From NCBI GenBank assembly GCA_949299515.1, contig CASGAP010000003.1:1-64000 (forward strand): 64,000 nt of DNA. The letters run 5' to 3'. The notes under the pieces were generated by a model. It saw nothing but the letters and a program-made list of their open reading frames with translations. It did not search any database and had not been told where the DNA came from. The DNA is from an uncultured Desulfovibrionaceae bacterium. GTDB lineage: Bacteria; Desulfobacterota; Desulfovibrionia; Desulfovibrionales; Desulfovibrionaceae. Position 1 is the stretch's first letter. Each line of letters starts with the position of its first letter. A program made the position numbers and the translations under genes. Shown in pieces: positions 36,798 to 46,035 of the stretch.

Positions 36798-38063
36798 ATG
36801 ACCCGTAAAGACCGTACAGAAGGCATTTACAGCCGCCGCGAAGTTTTGGATGAAAGTGAACGCAAGCAATATAATTTAATTCAATTAAAAGAATTGCTTT
36901 CTTATGCGTATCGCTATTCCGAAGACGTAAAGAAGCGTTTTGACAGGGCCCAGTTCAATATTGAAAAATTCAAAACCCTTTCCGATATTAAACATATTCC
37001 CATTCTGAAAAAGAAAGAACTGATCTTTTTGCAGACCATGGGACCGCGTCTTGGCGGACTGCTGACCAAGGACATCGGCGAACTGCGCCGCATATTCCTT
37101 TCTCCCGGACCTATTTTTGACCCGGAAGACAGACATGACGATTACTGGGGCTATACCGAAGCGTTTTATTCCGTAGGTTTTCGTCCCGGCGATCCCGTGC
37201 AGGTGACGTTTAACTATCACCTTGCTCCCGCTGGTCTTATGTTTGAAGAACCGCTGCGCAACCTGAGCTGCGCCACTATTCCCGCAGGTCCCGTAGATGC
37301 CGCCACCCAGCTGGACATTATGCAGAAACTGCGTGTTTCCGGTTATGTGGGCACACCGAGCTTTTTGATGCACTTAGCACAGAAAGCCGAAGAAAAAGGC
37401 ATTGACCTGCGCAAGGATTTGTTCCTTGAAGTTGCCTTTGTGACAAGCGAGCGCCTGACGGAAAAAATGCGTTCCCAGCTTGAAAAGAAATTCGATATTA
37501 TTGTGCGTCAAGGCTACGGAACCGCTGACGTGGGCTGCATCGGCTATGAATGTTTCCATAAAAACGGTCTGCATATTTCCAACAGATGTTATGTGGAAAT
37601 TTGCCACCCGGATACGGGCATTCCGCTCAAAGACGGGGAAGTGGGCGAAGTTGTCGTTACTTCTTTCAATAAGACGTATCCGCTTATCCGTTTTGCAACC
37701 GGCGATTTGTCTTATATTGACAGAACGCCCTGCGCCTGCGGCCGTACCAGTCCGAGGCTCGGCAACATTGTGGGCCGCGTAGACACCACGGCGCGTATTA
37801 AGGGCATTTTTGTATATCCGCATCAGGTTGAACAGGTAATGGCACGTTTTGAAGAAATTAAGCGCTGGCAGATTGAAGTTACCAATCCGGGCGGCATTGA
37901 TGAAATGACCCTGTACATCGAAGCCAGCAACTTTAAGCGTGAAGACGAACTTATGCACCTGTTCCGCGAACGCATTAAACTTCGTCCCGAACTTAAAATC
38001 CTTGCTCCGGCTACATTGCCTGCCGCTATTCGTCCCATTGAAGACAAGCGTACCTGGGATTAA
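36798..38063 (+). CDS. Phenylacetate-CoA ligase-like AMP-forming enzyme (PaaK family)
   Basis: A 421-residue adenylate-forming enzyme related to PaaK. The RQGYGTADVG segment and the C-terminal subdomain with FATGDLSY and GRVDTTARIKG match PaaK motifs A5-A8. PaaK activates phenylacetate and similar aryl acids to CoA esters. Many anaerobes have PaaK paralogues of uncertain substrate. The start at 36798 follows GAGG; a start 12 codons earlier lacks one. Terminators at 38096 and 38129 follow. No other aromatic-acid gene is adjacent, so it may act in amino acid or indole/phenyl acid turnover. Confidence 0.87.
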   Translation: MTRKDRTEGIYSRREVLDESERKQYNLIQLKELLSYAYRYSEDVKKRFDRAQFNIEKFKTLSDIKHIPILKKKELIFLQTMGPRLGGLLTKDIGELRRIFLSPGPIFDPEDRHDDYWGYTEAFYSVGFRPGDPVQVTFNYHLAPAGLMFEEPLRNLSCATIPAGPVDAATQLDIMQKLRVSGYVGTPSFLMHLAQKAEEKGIDLRKDLFLEVAFVTSERLTEKMRSQLEKKFDIIVRQGYGTADVGCIGYECFHKNGLHISNRCYVEICHPDTGIPLKDGEVGEVVVTSFNKTYPLIRFATGDLSYIDRTPCACGRTSPRLGNIVGRVDTTARIKGIFVYPHQVEQVMARFEEIKRWQIEVTNPGGIDEMTLYIEASNFKREDELMHLFRERIKLRPELKILAPATLPAAIRPIEDKRTWD

Positions 38064-38095
38064 TCCGACAGCAGTAAATCGGCAAATAAATCAGC

Positions 38096-38123
38096 AGCCC
38101 CTTTTTGAAGGGGCTTTTTTTTT
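38096..38123 (+). terminator. Terminator of the PaaK-like gene
   Basis: AGCCCCTT (38096-38103) pairs with AAGGGGCT (38108-38115) and is followed by a long T-run. It lies 32 bases after the stop of the ligase. Confidence 0.85.
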
Positions 38124-38128
38124 CGCAT

Positions 38129-38162
38129 AAAAAAAGACCGCCTGTGCCGGCGGTCTTTTTTG
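38129..38162. terminator. Bidirectional terminator between paaK-like gene and ahbD
   Basis: A 12-bp stem (38131-38142 with 38149-38160) with A-run and T-run flanks serves the minus-strand ahbD operon and can back up the plus-strand terminator. Confidence 0.85.
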
Positions 38163-38179
38163 TATTGTTAATAGCGTGA

Positions 38180-39427
38180 TTATGCTTTCTTTTTTGGGAT
38201 ATAGGTACAGAGCGGTTCCTGCGCCATGGGGTTGTTGTCCATGGAGTAGGCTCTGGCACGGCAGCCGCCGCAGACTTTGTGAAATTCGCAGACCCCGCAT
38301 TTGCCTTCGTAGTCTTGCTGGTTTCTGAACTTTTTGAACCATGGCGTATTTTTCCACAATTCGGGAAAATAGGTATCGCGCACATTGCCGCAGTCAAGTT
38401 CGAGATAACCGCAGGGCTGAACTTGGCCTGTATGGCTGATGAAACAAAAGCCTGTACCGCCGAGGCAGCCGCGTGTCATGGCGTCCATGCCGAAATTCTC
38501 AAAGTTTACCGGAATGTTTTCTTCTGCCGCTTTTTGGCGCATAATGCGGTAGTAATGCGGTGCGCAGGTGGCTTTGAGGTGCATGGAGGTTGTTTTGCGG
38601 AAATCATAGAACCAGTGCAGAACTTCTTCGTATTCTTCGGCGGTAATCACTTCTCCCGCAAGGCTGGCGGCTCTGCCCATGGGCACAAGGAGGAAAATAT
38701 GCCAGGCCGCTGCGCCTATGCGTTCGCACAGCTCAAAAATCTGCTTGAAGGTGTGCAGATTGGTTTTTGTTACCGTGGTGTTGATCTGAAATTCAATGCC
38801 GTGCTGTTTGAGAAGTTCAATGCCGCGCATGGAAGCGTCAAAGGCTCCCTGAACGCCGCGGAACGCGTCGTGGCTTGCGGCGTCGTGGCCGTCTATGGAA
38901 ATGGAACAGCGGGCAAAGCCGGCTTCTTTTATTTTCAGCACGGACTGTTCGTCAATCAAGGTGCCGTTGGGGCTCATTACGCAGCGCAGTCCCTGTTCCT
39001 TGGCATAGCCCGCAAGTTCATACACGTCGGGGCGTATCATGGGATCGCCGCCCGTAAAAATGATAATGGGGTCGCCGACTTCTTTAAAGCTGTCAATAAG
39101 CTTTTTGGCTTCGGCGGTGGAAAGTTCGCCTTCGTAAGGTTCCGGGTGGGCTTCCGCGCGGCAGTGTTTGCACGCAAGGTTGCAGGAACGCGTAACTTCC
39201 CAGGCTATAAGGCGGCATTTCGGGGTAATGCCGTCCGCCAGAAAGCGGTTGGCGTGCGGGTGCATTCCCGCAAGGCTGTGCGGCGGCGTTTTGCCGTCGG
39301 CGGCATGGCTTTGTCCGTGCATATGTCCGGGGTGTTTATTGTTTGAGGCTTGGCTGGCGGCATGGGGACATTGTTTTTCAAGATCGCTCATGTCCGGCAC
39401 AAGTTCGGTGCAGTGGGGTTTGTTCAT
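38180..39427 (-). CDS. ahbD: Radical SAM haem synthase AhbD
   Basis: A 415-residue radical SAM/SPASM protein. The cluster motif CNLACKHC binds the SAM iron-sulfur cluster, and a C-terminal SPASM set (CGYLELDCG...CGVCEFHKVCGGC) binds auxiliary clusters. In the siroheme-dependent haem route of sulfate reducers and archaea, AhbD oxidatively decarboxylates Fe-coproporphyrin III to haem b. Its pairing with hemB, 14 bases upstream, strongly supports this choice over other SPASM enzymes. The first 65 residues form an unusual His-rich extension (repeated HP, HMH, HSH) that may bind metal. AhbA/B/C are outside the window. Confidence 0.88.
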   Translation of the reverse strand: MNKPHCTELVPDMSDLEKQCPHAASQASNNKHPGHMHGQSHAADGKTPPHSLAGMHPHANRFLADGITPKCRLIAWEVTRSCNLACKHCRAEAHPEPYEGELSTAEAKKLIDSFKEVGDPIIIFTGGDPMIRPDVYELAGYAKEQGLRCVMSPNGTLIDEQSVLKIKEAGFARCSISIDGHDAASHDAFRGVQGAFDASMRGIELLKQHGIEFQINTTVTKTNLHTFKQIFELCERIGAAAWHIFLLVPMGRAASLAGEVITAEEYEEVLHWFYDFRKTTSMHLKATCAPHYYRIMRQKAAEENIPVNFENFGMDAMTRGCLGGTGFCFISHTGQVQPCGYLELDCGNVRDTYFPELWKNTPWFKKFRNQQDYEGKCGVCEFHKVCGGCRARAYSMDNNPMAQEPLCTYIPKKKA

Positions 39428-39441
39428 AGAGGTCCTTGTTT

Positions 39442-40431
39442 TTATTTTATAATGTCTTTTTCCAGCAGTTCTTCGGCAAAATAGGTGATAATGAGTTTTG
39501 CGCCGGCGCGTTTCATGCCGATAAGCGATTCCATGATAACGGCTTCTTCATTGATCCAGCCGTTTATGCCCGCGGCTTTGATCATGGAATATTCGCCGCT
39601 GACCTGATAGGCGGCAAGGGGGACGTCGGTACGGTCGTATACCATGCGGATAATGTCCTGATAGGCTCCTGCAGGCTTGATAATGAAAATATCCGCGCCT
39701 TCTTCAATGTCGGCATACATTTCCCGCATGGCTTCGGAAACATTGCGGAAGTCCATTTGATAGGTGCGTCTGTCGCCAAACTGCGGGGCGGATTCGGCCG
39801 CATCACGGAAGGGGCCGTAGTAGGCGGAGGCGTATTTTACCGCATAGGACATAATCGGTGTTTGTTTAAAGCCTTCTTTGTCCAAAGCTTGGCGCAGTGC
39901 CTGGATTCTGCCGTCCATCATGTCGGAGGGGGCAACAATGTCGGCGCCGGCTTTGGCGTGGGATACTGCGGTTTTGGCAAGCAGTTCCAGGGTGCTGTCG
40001 TTGATGACAAGGCCTTGCTTGTCACCTTCTTTCAGCAGGCCGCAGTGACCGTGGGAAGTGTATTCGCAAAGGCATACGTCGGTAATAATTATCAAAGACG
40101 GATAATTTTGTTTCAGCATTCTTACGGCCTGCTGTACAATGCCGCTGTCGTTGTAGGCTTCTGAGGCAACGGCGTCCTTTACTTTGGGAATGCCGAAAAG
40201 CAGTACGGATTTCAGGCCGTTGGCAACGGCTTTTCCTACGGTTTCGTTCAATTGTTTGAGGGAAAGCTGATATTGTCCCGGCATGGAAGCAATGGGGCTT
40301 TTAAAATTTTCGTCATCGGTTTCCACAACAAAATAGGGCATAATTAAGTCATTGGCCGTGATTTGGGTTTCAGCCATAAGGTCACGAAGAGCAGCACTGT
40401 TGCGTAAGCGGCGTCCGCGGAAAAATTCCAT
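39442..40431 (-). CDS. hemB: Delta-aminolevulinic acid dehydratase (porphobilinogen synthase)
   Basis: A 329-residue enzyme that joins two molecules of 5-aminolevulinate into porphobilinogen. The two Schiff-base lysines lie in SYAVKYAS and IIKPAGAY. The DVCLCEYTSHGHCG segment has the Cys triad of the zinc-dependent form. The start at 40431 follows AGGAG. It is the first gene in a two-gene operon with ahbD and diverges from the WYL regulator. Confidence 0.97.
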   Translation of the reverse strand: MEFFRGRRLRNSAALRDLMAETQITANDLIMPYFVVETDDENFKSPIASMPGQYQLSLKQLNETVGKAVANGLKSVLLFGIPKVKDAVASEAYNDSGIVQQAVRMLKQNYPSLIIITDVCLCEYTSHGHCGLLKEGDKQGLVINDSTLELLAKTAVSHAKAGADIVAPSDMMDGRIQALRQALDKEGFKQTPIMSYAVKYASAYYGPFRDAAESAPQFGDRRTYQMDFRNVSEAMREMYADIEEGADIFIIKPAGAYQDIIRMVYDRTDVPLAAYQVSGEYSMIKAAGINGWINEEAVIMESLIGMKRAGAKLIITYFAEELLEKDIIK

Positions 40432-40603
40432 GGTATCTCCTTTCATTGCTTTTTATAACGCAATGAGATTATTATATTAATTGTTGACTGTTAATGTATG
40501 CAAAATTGTGTTGTCCGTCAAGCAAAACAAAAAATGCACATGGCAGTCCGGGCTTGTGGCCGTTGGCAATTTGGCGTATGCTGTGCCTAGAGCGGAGGGG
40601 CAT

Positions 40604-41578
40604 ATGCCGTACGAGAAAACACAGGATATTTTGGATTTGGCAATTTGGATGCAGTCCAATCGGGAAGGGGTGTCGCTGCAGGACATTATGGAGCGTTTCG
40701 GGGTTGCGCGGCGCACGGCGGAACGTATGCGCGATCTTATTGTCGACAGATTTCCGCAGACTAAAATGCGCATAGGCGGCAATAATTTAAAGTATTGGTA
40801 TATTCCGCAGGGCACGCTTAAGGATTTTATTCAGTTCAGCGCAGAAGAACTTGTTGCTTTGGAAAAGGCCGCGGCATTCATGCGTTCGGCCAATTTGGCG
40901 GAAAATGCGGAAATACTGCAGGGGATTTCGGAAAAAATCCGGGCTAATATCGTGGATAAAACCTATGTGCGCATTGATACCGATGCCGAGGTTCTGCTTG
41001 AAGCGGAAGGCTTTGCCCACAGAGTGGGGCCGAAAATTGTGGTGCCTCAGGAAATTTTGCAGAAAATACGGCAGGCTGTTTTGGGATTCAGACAGATTGA
41101 TGTTGTGTACAAAAGCAAAGCGTCGGGCAAAGTCCGGGAATTTCGGCTTTTGCCTTACGGCATTTTGTACGGGGACAGAAACCATTACTTGGTCGCCAAG
41201 CACAGCGACGGTTACGGCGCCAACAAAGTGCATTATTTTATTTTGAGCAATATTGTATCCATGGAAGTAACGGAAGAGCGTTTTGAAATGGATGAAGGGG
41301 TCAGTCTGCAAGCATTGGCGGAAAATTCTTTCGGTGTTTTTCAGGAAGAGCCGTTTGAGGTGGAATGGCGCTTTGATAAAAGCGTTGCCGAAGAGGTAAA
41401 ACGTTATGAATTTCACCCCAAACAAGTTATGACCGAAAATGCCGACGGTTCCGTTACCGTGCGGTTTTTTGCCGGCGGCCGTCTGGAGATGGACTGGCAT
41501 CTGTATACGTGGGGCGATTCCGTTCGGGTGATAAAGCCCGAAGATTGGTATGATTCCGCCAAGTACTGCGCAGGCTAG
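40604..41578 (+). CDS. WYL-domain transcriptional regulator
   Basis: A 324-residue regulator: an N-terminal helix-turn-helix (about residues 8-60; VSLQDIMERFGVARRTAERMRD), a central WYL ligand domain (about 140-225) and a C-terminal WCX-type extension. WYL proteins sense nucleic acid or nucleotide ligands and often control DNA-damage, defence or metabolism genes. The start at 40604 follows GGAGGGG; the longer frame has no site. It diverges from hemB and converges on the DUF616 gene. Targets cannot be inferred. Confidence 0.87.
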   Translation: MPYEKTQDILDLAIWMQSNREGVSLQDIMERFGVARRTAERMRDLIVDRFPQTKMRIGGNNLKYWYIPQGTLKDFIQFSAEELVALEKAAAFMRSANLAENAEILQGISEKIRANIVDKTYVRIDTDAEVLLEAEGFAHRVGPKIVVPQEILQKIRQAVLGFRQIDVVYKSKASGKVREFRLLPYGILYGDRNHYLVAKHSDGYGANKVHYFILSNIVSMEVTEERFEMDEGVSLQALAENSFGVFQEEPFEVEWRFDKSVAEEVKRYEFHPKQVMTENADGSVTVRFFAGGRLEMDWHLYTWGDSVRVIKPEDWYDSAKYCAG

Positions 41579-41607
41579 TCGTTTGCCGGCACGGAATGTT
41601 ACGGGCT

Positions 41608-42729
41608 TTAGCGGATTGTTATGGTTTTTTTGTGGGCTATTACGGCAAAATCGTGTTTCAGCGTGCGGTAGGCATAGGGGCAGAGCCACTCAGGCTGCTG
41701 TTTGTTTTTCCATAAAATGTACATAAGCGAAACTTGGTCGCGCACGGAATAGTGTTCCAGCATATGCCACCATTCTTCCATGAGCTTTATGCACAGGGGA
41801 GTGTGATGTCTGCGGTACAGTATGCCTGTTTCGCTCAGTCCCCAGTGCGGGGGAAAGCGGTTTTCCGTCAGCAGATTTTTGACATTTTCCAGCTTTTGTC
41901 TGCTTTCTTTCTGTCCGCGCAGGCAGGCTAGAATTTCTTCGTAAATGCAGTCGCGCACGGGGTGAACGAATTGACCGAGAACAAACTGTTCTGCTTGTTC
42001 CATAGAAAAATATTTTTGTTTTTCTTCAATAATTTCAAAAAGGTATGGGCTCAGTATATTGATGTTCCCGTCAATGTACAGGCTTTGTTCGCTGTTTGGC
42101 AGTATGAGGTGCGGGTGGGTTTTGTGCCAGCGGCCCGTCAGCTGTTTGTTTTCCGTTTTAAAGTGCAGGGGCAGTATGCGCCAGTGTCCCACGGTTTTTT
42201 GCTTCAGATACTCTTTGTTGTCGGTAAAGCAGCAGTAGTCCCAGTCTTTGGCCTGCCATGTGTGCTGGATAAGGGCGTCGTATCCGCCCGTTATGCAGGT
42301 GTAGACCGTTTTTTTCCCGTTACGCTGTTTATGAGGCTGTGCCTGCGGTGCTGTTTGGGACTGTTTTCGTTTGTATTCCCGTACATGGACAGTTTTTTTG
42401 ACTGGATCGCAGATTAAGCTTATCGCGGGATTGAGCTTTTCCCGGCATAGGGTCTGTACATTGCCGATAAGCGCGCTGAATTTTTTTTCGTTCGGCTGTC
42501 CGTATACAGCCGTGAAATACAGTTCAATGCACTGATATGCTGCTGCGGCATTTTGAGAATGCATGTCTGCGGCTGCGGCGCAGGCTGTCAGTTCTTTTGC
42601 AAATTCAAGAGCCTGTTCGGCCGTGACCGTGTCTGCCCATGCAGCGGGCGTGGGGCTGTGTCCGCCGGCAAGTTCGGCAAGCAGATCGGGCAGGGGGGAA
42701 TTTTTCAGAGATTTAGGAATGAACGGCAT
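41608..42729 (-). CDS. DUF616/TOD1-MUCI70-type glycosyltransferase domain protein
   Basis: A 373-residue protein. The first 120 or so residues are helical and of unknown role. The C-terminal part (about 137-373) begins VYTCITGGYDAL and holds YIDGNINI and SVRDQVSLMYILWK, the pattern of DUF616-type glycosyltransferases. The sugar donor and target are unknown. It lacks signal and membrane segments. It lies alone between the WYL regulator and the gcv operon. Confidence 0.75.
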   Translation of the reverse strand: MPFIPKSLKNSPLPDLLAELAGGHSPTPAAWADTVTAEQALEFAKELTACAAAADMHSQNAAAAYQCIELYFTAVYGQPNEKKFSALIGNVQTLCREKLNPAISLICDPVKKTVHVREYKRKQSQTAPQAQPHKQRNGKKTVYTCITGGYDALIQHTWQAKDWDYCCFTDNKEYLKQKTVGHWRILPLHFKTENKQLTGRWHKTHPHLILPNSEQSLYIDGNINILSPYLFEIIEEKQKYFSMEQAEQFVLGQFVHPVRDCIYEEILACLRGQKESRQKLENVKNLLTENRFPPHWGLSETGILYRRHHTPLCIKLMEEWWHMLEHYSVRDQVSLMYILWKNKQQPEWLCPYAYRTLKHDFAVIAHKKTITIR

Positions 42730-42789
42730 AATGAACGTGATTTTGTTTGCGGGACGGTTTGGCTGAAATACGCAACAGCGGAGAAGGGT

Positions 42790-42822
42790 ATAAAAATCCC
42801 CTGCCTTTTGTAAAGGCAGGGG
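42790..42822 (-). terminator. Terminator of the gcv operon
   Basis: An 11-bp perfect stem (42798-42808 with 42812-42822) with a 3-base loop, followed on the minus strand by ATTTTTATA. It lies 10 bases after gcvPB. Confidence 0.85.
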
Positions 42823-42831
42823 ACGGGTTGT

Positions 42832-44268
42832 TTATTCTTCTTCCTGTTTCAGAACCATGCTTCTGGCGGCCAGGGTTTCGTCCAAGCGGCGAAGCGGCGT
42901 CGTAAGCGGCATTTGCTGCAGGAAGCTGGGGTCTTGTTTGCCTTTTTCGACAAATTCTTGCATAAGGGTAACAAGGTTGTCCAAAGTGTCTTTGTTTTCC
43001 GTTTCTGTCGGTTCAAACATGAGGCATTCATGGACAATAAGCGGGAAGTAAATTGTCGGTGCGTGGATGCCGTATTCCAAAAGGGCTTTGGCAAGGTCAA
43101 GCGCTTTCATGCCTTCCGGCGGAGTGGAAACAAATTCGTGCATACAGATACGGTCAAAAGGCACGGTAAGGAATGATTCCATTTTTTTGCGCAGATAGTT
43201 GGCATTGAGGACTGCATATTCCGCGGCTCTCGGAATGCCTTCTTTGCCGAGGCGGCTGATATAGGCAAGCGCTTTTACATATACGGAGAAGTTGCCGAGG
43301 AAAGGCGCAATATAGCCTATGGATTTCGGGTAGTCGAAATTAAGTCTGTATGTGCCTTCAGCGGTTTTTTCGACGCGGCCGACAGGCAGATACGGCACAA
43401 GGCGTTCGCTGACGCCTACGGCGCCTGAACCGGGGCCGCCGCCGCCGTGGGGAGTGCCCATGGTTTTGTGCAGGTTGAGATGCACGACGTCAAAGCCCAC
43501 GTCGCCTACGCGCATTTTGCCCATGATAGCGTTGAGATTTGCTCCGTCATAGTAAAGAAGCGCGTCGATTTTGCGGAGTTTTTCCACAATTTTCGGCAGA
43601 TTGCGCTCAAAAAGACCCAATGTGTTGGGGCAGGTCATCATAAGGGCGGCCACGTCGTCGGTAAGGTTCTTTTCCAGTACGTCGGGGTCAACCATGCCGT
43701 CGACGGAAGGAATGTTTACAACCTCATAGCCTGCCATCATGGCAGAAGCGGGGTTTGTTCCGTGGGCGGAGTCAGGCACAATGATTTTTGTTTTTTTGTT
43801 GCCTTTGTCTTTGTGATATGCGGCAATAAGCATAACGCCCGTAAATTCTCCGTTGGCGCCGGACATGGGCTGCATGGTAAAGGCTTTCATGCCGTTGATT
43901 TCGCAAAGCAGCTGTTCTGCTTCGTATACGGCCTGCAGGGCGCCTTGGGTATATTGTTCGCCGTTTTTAAGCTGGGCGATGAGCGGGTGAATTTGCGTAA
44001 AGCCCGGAAGCGCTGCAATGTGTTCCAGCACTTTGGCATTGTATTTCATGGTGCAGGAGCCGAGCGGATAGAAATTGCCGTCTACGGAAAAGTTTTTGTG
44101 GGAATTTTCCGTAAAATGGCGGATAACGTCAAGTTCTGAAAGTTCGGGCAAATGTGCCGGTTTTGCGCGTAGCAGATTTTGCGGAAGCATATCCCCGGCT
44201 TGTTTTTCAGGCATTGCAGGAACTACAGCCGTGCGGCCTTTTGCGGATTTGTCAAAAAGTGTTCTCAT
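42832..44268 (-). CDS. gcvPB: Glycine dehydrogenase (decarboxylating) subunit 2
   Basis: A 478-residue subunit of the split P-protein, which holds the pyridoxal phosphate lysine in NLHKTMGTPHGGGGPG. Together with GcvPA it decarboxylates glycine and loads the aminomethyl group onto the lipoyl arm of GcvH. The start overlaps the gcvPA stop by four bases (ATGA), so the two subunits are made in equal ratio. It is the last gene of gcvT-H-PA-PB and is followed by a terminator. Confidence 0.97.
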   Translation of the reverse strand: MRTLFDKSAKGRTAVVPAMPEKQAGDMLPQNLLRAKPAHLPELSELDVIRHFTENSHKNFSVDGNFYPLGSCTMKYNAKVLEHIAALPGFTQIHPLIAQLKNGEQYTQGALQAVYEAEQLLCEINGMKAFTMQPMSGANGEFTGVMLIAAYHKDKGNKKTKIIVPDSAHGTNPASAMMAGYEVVNIPSVDGMVDPDVLEKNLTDDVAALMMTCPNTLGLFERNLPKIVEKLRKIDALLYYDGANLNAIMGKMRVGDVGFDVVHLNLHKTMGTPHGGGGPGSGAVGVSERLVPYLPVGRVEKTAEGTYRLNFDYPKSIGYIAPFLGNFSVYVKALAYISRLGKEGIPRAAEYAVLNANYLRKKMESFLTVPFDRICMHEFVSTPPEGMKALDLAKALLEYGIHAPTIYFPLIVHECLMFEPTETENKDTLDNLVTLMQEFVEKGKQDPSFLQQMPLTTPLRRLDETLAARSMVLKQEEE

Positions 44269-45596
44269 AAAAGACCTCCGAGAGTTTCCACAAAGGAATT
44301 GATTTGTTCTTCGGTATTTTTTTCCGTGCAGGAAACAAGAAGAACATTGTCCATGCCCTGATAATACTGGCCGGCGGGGAAGCCGCAGAGATAGCCTTTT
44401 TCTGCCATTTTTTCCGCGATTTCTTCGGCGTTTTTGGGAAGCTTAACCGCAAATTCGTTGCCGAAGGGCGCATTGTTCAAAAGACTCACCTGCGGCAGTT
44501 TTGTCAGTTTGTCCGCAAGGCTGCGGGCGCGGCACATGGAAGTTTCCGCGGTTCTTTTCAGTCCTTCGGGGCCTAAAAGCGCCATATGGATAATGCTTCT
44601 GAGGGCGCACAGGCCTTGGTTTGAGCAGATATTGGACGTTGCTTTGGCGCGGCGTATGTGCTGTTCGCGGGCCTGCAGGGTGAGCACAAAGCCTTCTTTG
44701 CCGTTAAGGTCTTTGGTTTTGCCCACAATACGGCCGGGCATTTGGCGGATATAGTCTTTTTTGCAGGCGATAATGCCAAGATACGGGCCGCCGAAAGCAA
44801 GGGGCATACCGAGGCTTTGTCCTTCGGCTACGGCAATGTCAGCGCCCATTTCGCCGGGGGTTTTGAGAACGGACTGCATGACCGGATACACGGAAATGAT
44901 GCCGAGGGCTTTGTGTTCTTTGGCTTTGCTGAAAAGTTCCGTAAAGTCGTCAATGGCGCCGAAGAAGTTGGGGTTCTGCACCAAAACGGCGGCACAGGTA
45001 TCGTCAATGGCTTTCATTAAGCCGTTTTTGTCGGATTTGCCGTCGATGTGCGGAACGGTAACGATGTTCATTTCCTGCTTTGCACTGTAGGTGGCAAGCA
45101 TTTTGCGCCAAATGGGGTTTATGGCTTCGTCCACAACCCATGTGCTTCTTTTGGTCTGGCGTGCGGCCATCATGCCTGCTTCAAAAAGGGCATGGCCCAC
45201 GTCAAAGAGGGAAGCGTTGGTGCAGTCCATGTCAAGCAGGCGGCAGACGGCGGTTTGGTACTCGAAAATGGATTGGAGCGTACCTTGGCTTACTTCGGGC
45301 TGATACGGGGTATAGGAAGTCAGAAATTCGCCGCGGGAAGAAAGGGCGTCCACGGCTTTCGGGATATAGTGGTCGTAATAGCCTGCTCCGAGGAAGCTGA
45401 TAAAATCGGTTTTATTTTTTCCTGCCATTTTTTCAAAGTAGGCAGTAAGTTCGGCTTCGCTTTTTCCTTCGGGAAGATTGAAGGATTTCGGACGCATATC
45501 GGGTTTGATGTCTGCAAAAAGGTCGTCAAGGCTGTTTACGCCGATGACGCCGAGCATTTCCTGCAGTTCTTCGGGGGTATGTGGGATATAAGGCAT
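44265..45596 (-). CDS. gcvPA: Glycine dehydrogenase (decarboxylating) subunit 1
   Basis: A 443-residue first subunit of the split P-protein. The N-terminus YIPHTPEELQEMLG and the SFLGAGYYDHYIP block are family-typical. It pairs with GcvPB. It starts after AAAGGACA. A hairpin lies between it and gcvH, so its level may be set apart from gcvTH. Confidence 0.96.
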   Translation of the reverse strand: MPYIPHTPEELQEMLGVIGVNSLDDLFADIKPDMRPKSFNLPEGKSEAELTAYFEKMAGKNKTDFISFLGAGYYDHYIPKAVDALSSRGEFLTSYTPYQPEVSQGTLQSIFEYQTAVCRLLDMDCTNASLFDVGHALFEAGMMAARQTKRSTWVVDEAINPIWRKMLATYSAKQEMNIVTVPHIDGKSDKNGLMKAIDDTCAAVLVQNPNFFGAIDDFTELFSKAKEHKALGIISVYPVMQSVLKTPGEMGADIAVAEGQSLGMPLAFGGPYLGIIACKKDYIRQMPGRIVGKTKDLNGKEGFVLTLQAREQHIRRAKATSNICSNQGLCALRSIIHMALLGPEGLKRTAETSMCRARSLADKLTKLPQVSLLNNAPFGNEFAVKLPKNAEEIAEKMAEKGYLCGFPAGQYYQGMDNVLLVSCTEKNTEEQINSFVETLGGLL

Positions 45597-45616
45597 AGGC
45601 TGTCCTTTTATGAAAT

Positions 45617-45644
45617 TAAAAAACTTCTCCGCAGGGAGAAGTTT
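45617..45644 (-). terminator. Hairpin between gcvH and gcvPA
   Basis: A 10-bp perfect stem (45621-45630 with 45635-45644) with a GCAG loop and T-rich flank on the minus strand looks like an intrinsic terminator inside the gcv operon. It could lower readthrough from gcvTH into gcvPAB, or protect the 3' end. Confidence 0.7.
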
Positions 45645-45649
45645 TTATA

Positions 45650-46024
45650 TTAATGAACGCATTTACCGGCGTAGTCCTGAACGTTTAAGAGCCCGTCCGT
45701 GGAGCCTTTGATGGCTACGCGGATAAGCCAGCCGTTGCCGAAGGGATCTTTGTTTACGATTTCGGGGTTGTTGAGGGCTTCTTCGTTGACGGCAATGACT
45801 TCGCAGTCGCAGGGCATATAAATGTCGCTGGCGGCTTTAACGGATTCCACTGTTCCCATTTCCTGACCTTTGCTGAAGCTTTCGCCTACTTGCGGAAGTT
45901 CGATGAACGTAATGTCGCCGAGAGAGTCCTGCGCAAAATCGGTAATGCCGACAATGCCTTCGCTGCCTTCGACTTTGAGCCATTCGTGGCTTTCTGCATA
46001 TAAAAGATTTTCTGGGTTTTTCAT
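45650..46024 (-). CDS. gcvH: Glycine cleavage system H protein
   Basis: A 124-residue lipoyl carrier. The lipoylated lysine is Lys63 in GTVESVKAASD. It shuttles the aminomethyl group from GcvP to GcvT and is then re-oxidised by dihydrolipoyl dehydrogenase, which is not encoded here. It starts 11 bases after the gcvT stop. Confidence 0.97.
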   Translation of the reverse strand: MKNPENLLYAESHEWLKVEGSEGIVGITDFAQDSLGDITFIELPQVGESFSKGQEMGTVESVKAASDIYMPCDCEVIAVNEEALNNPEIVNKDPFGNGWLIRVAIKGSTDGLLNVQDYAGKCVH

Positions 46025-46035
46025 ATGTGTCTCCG

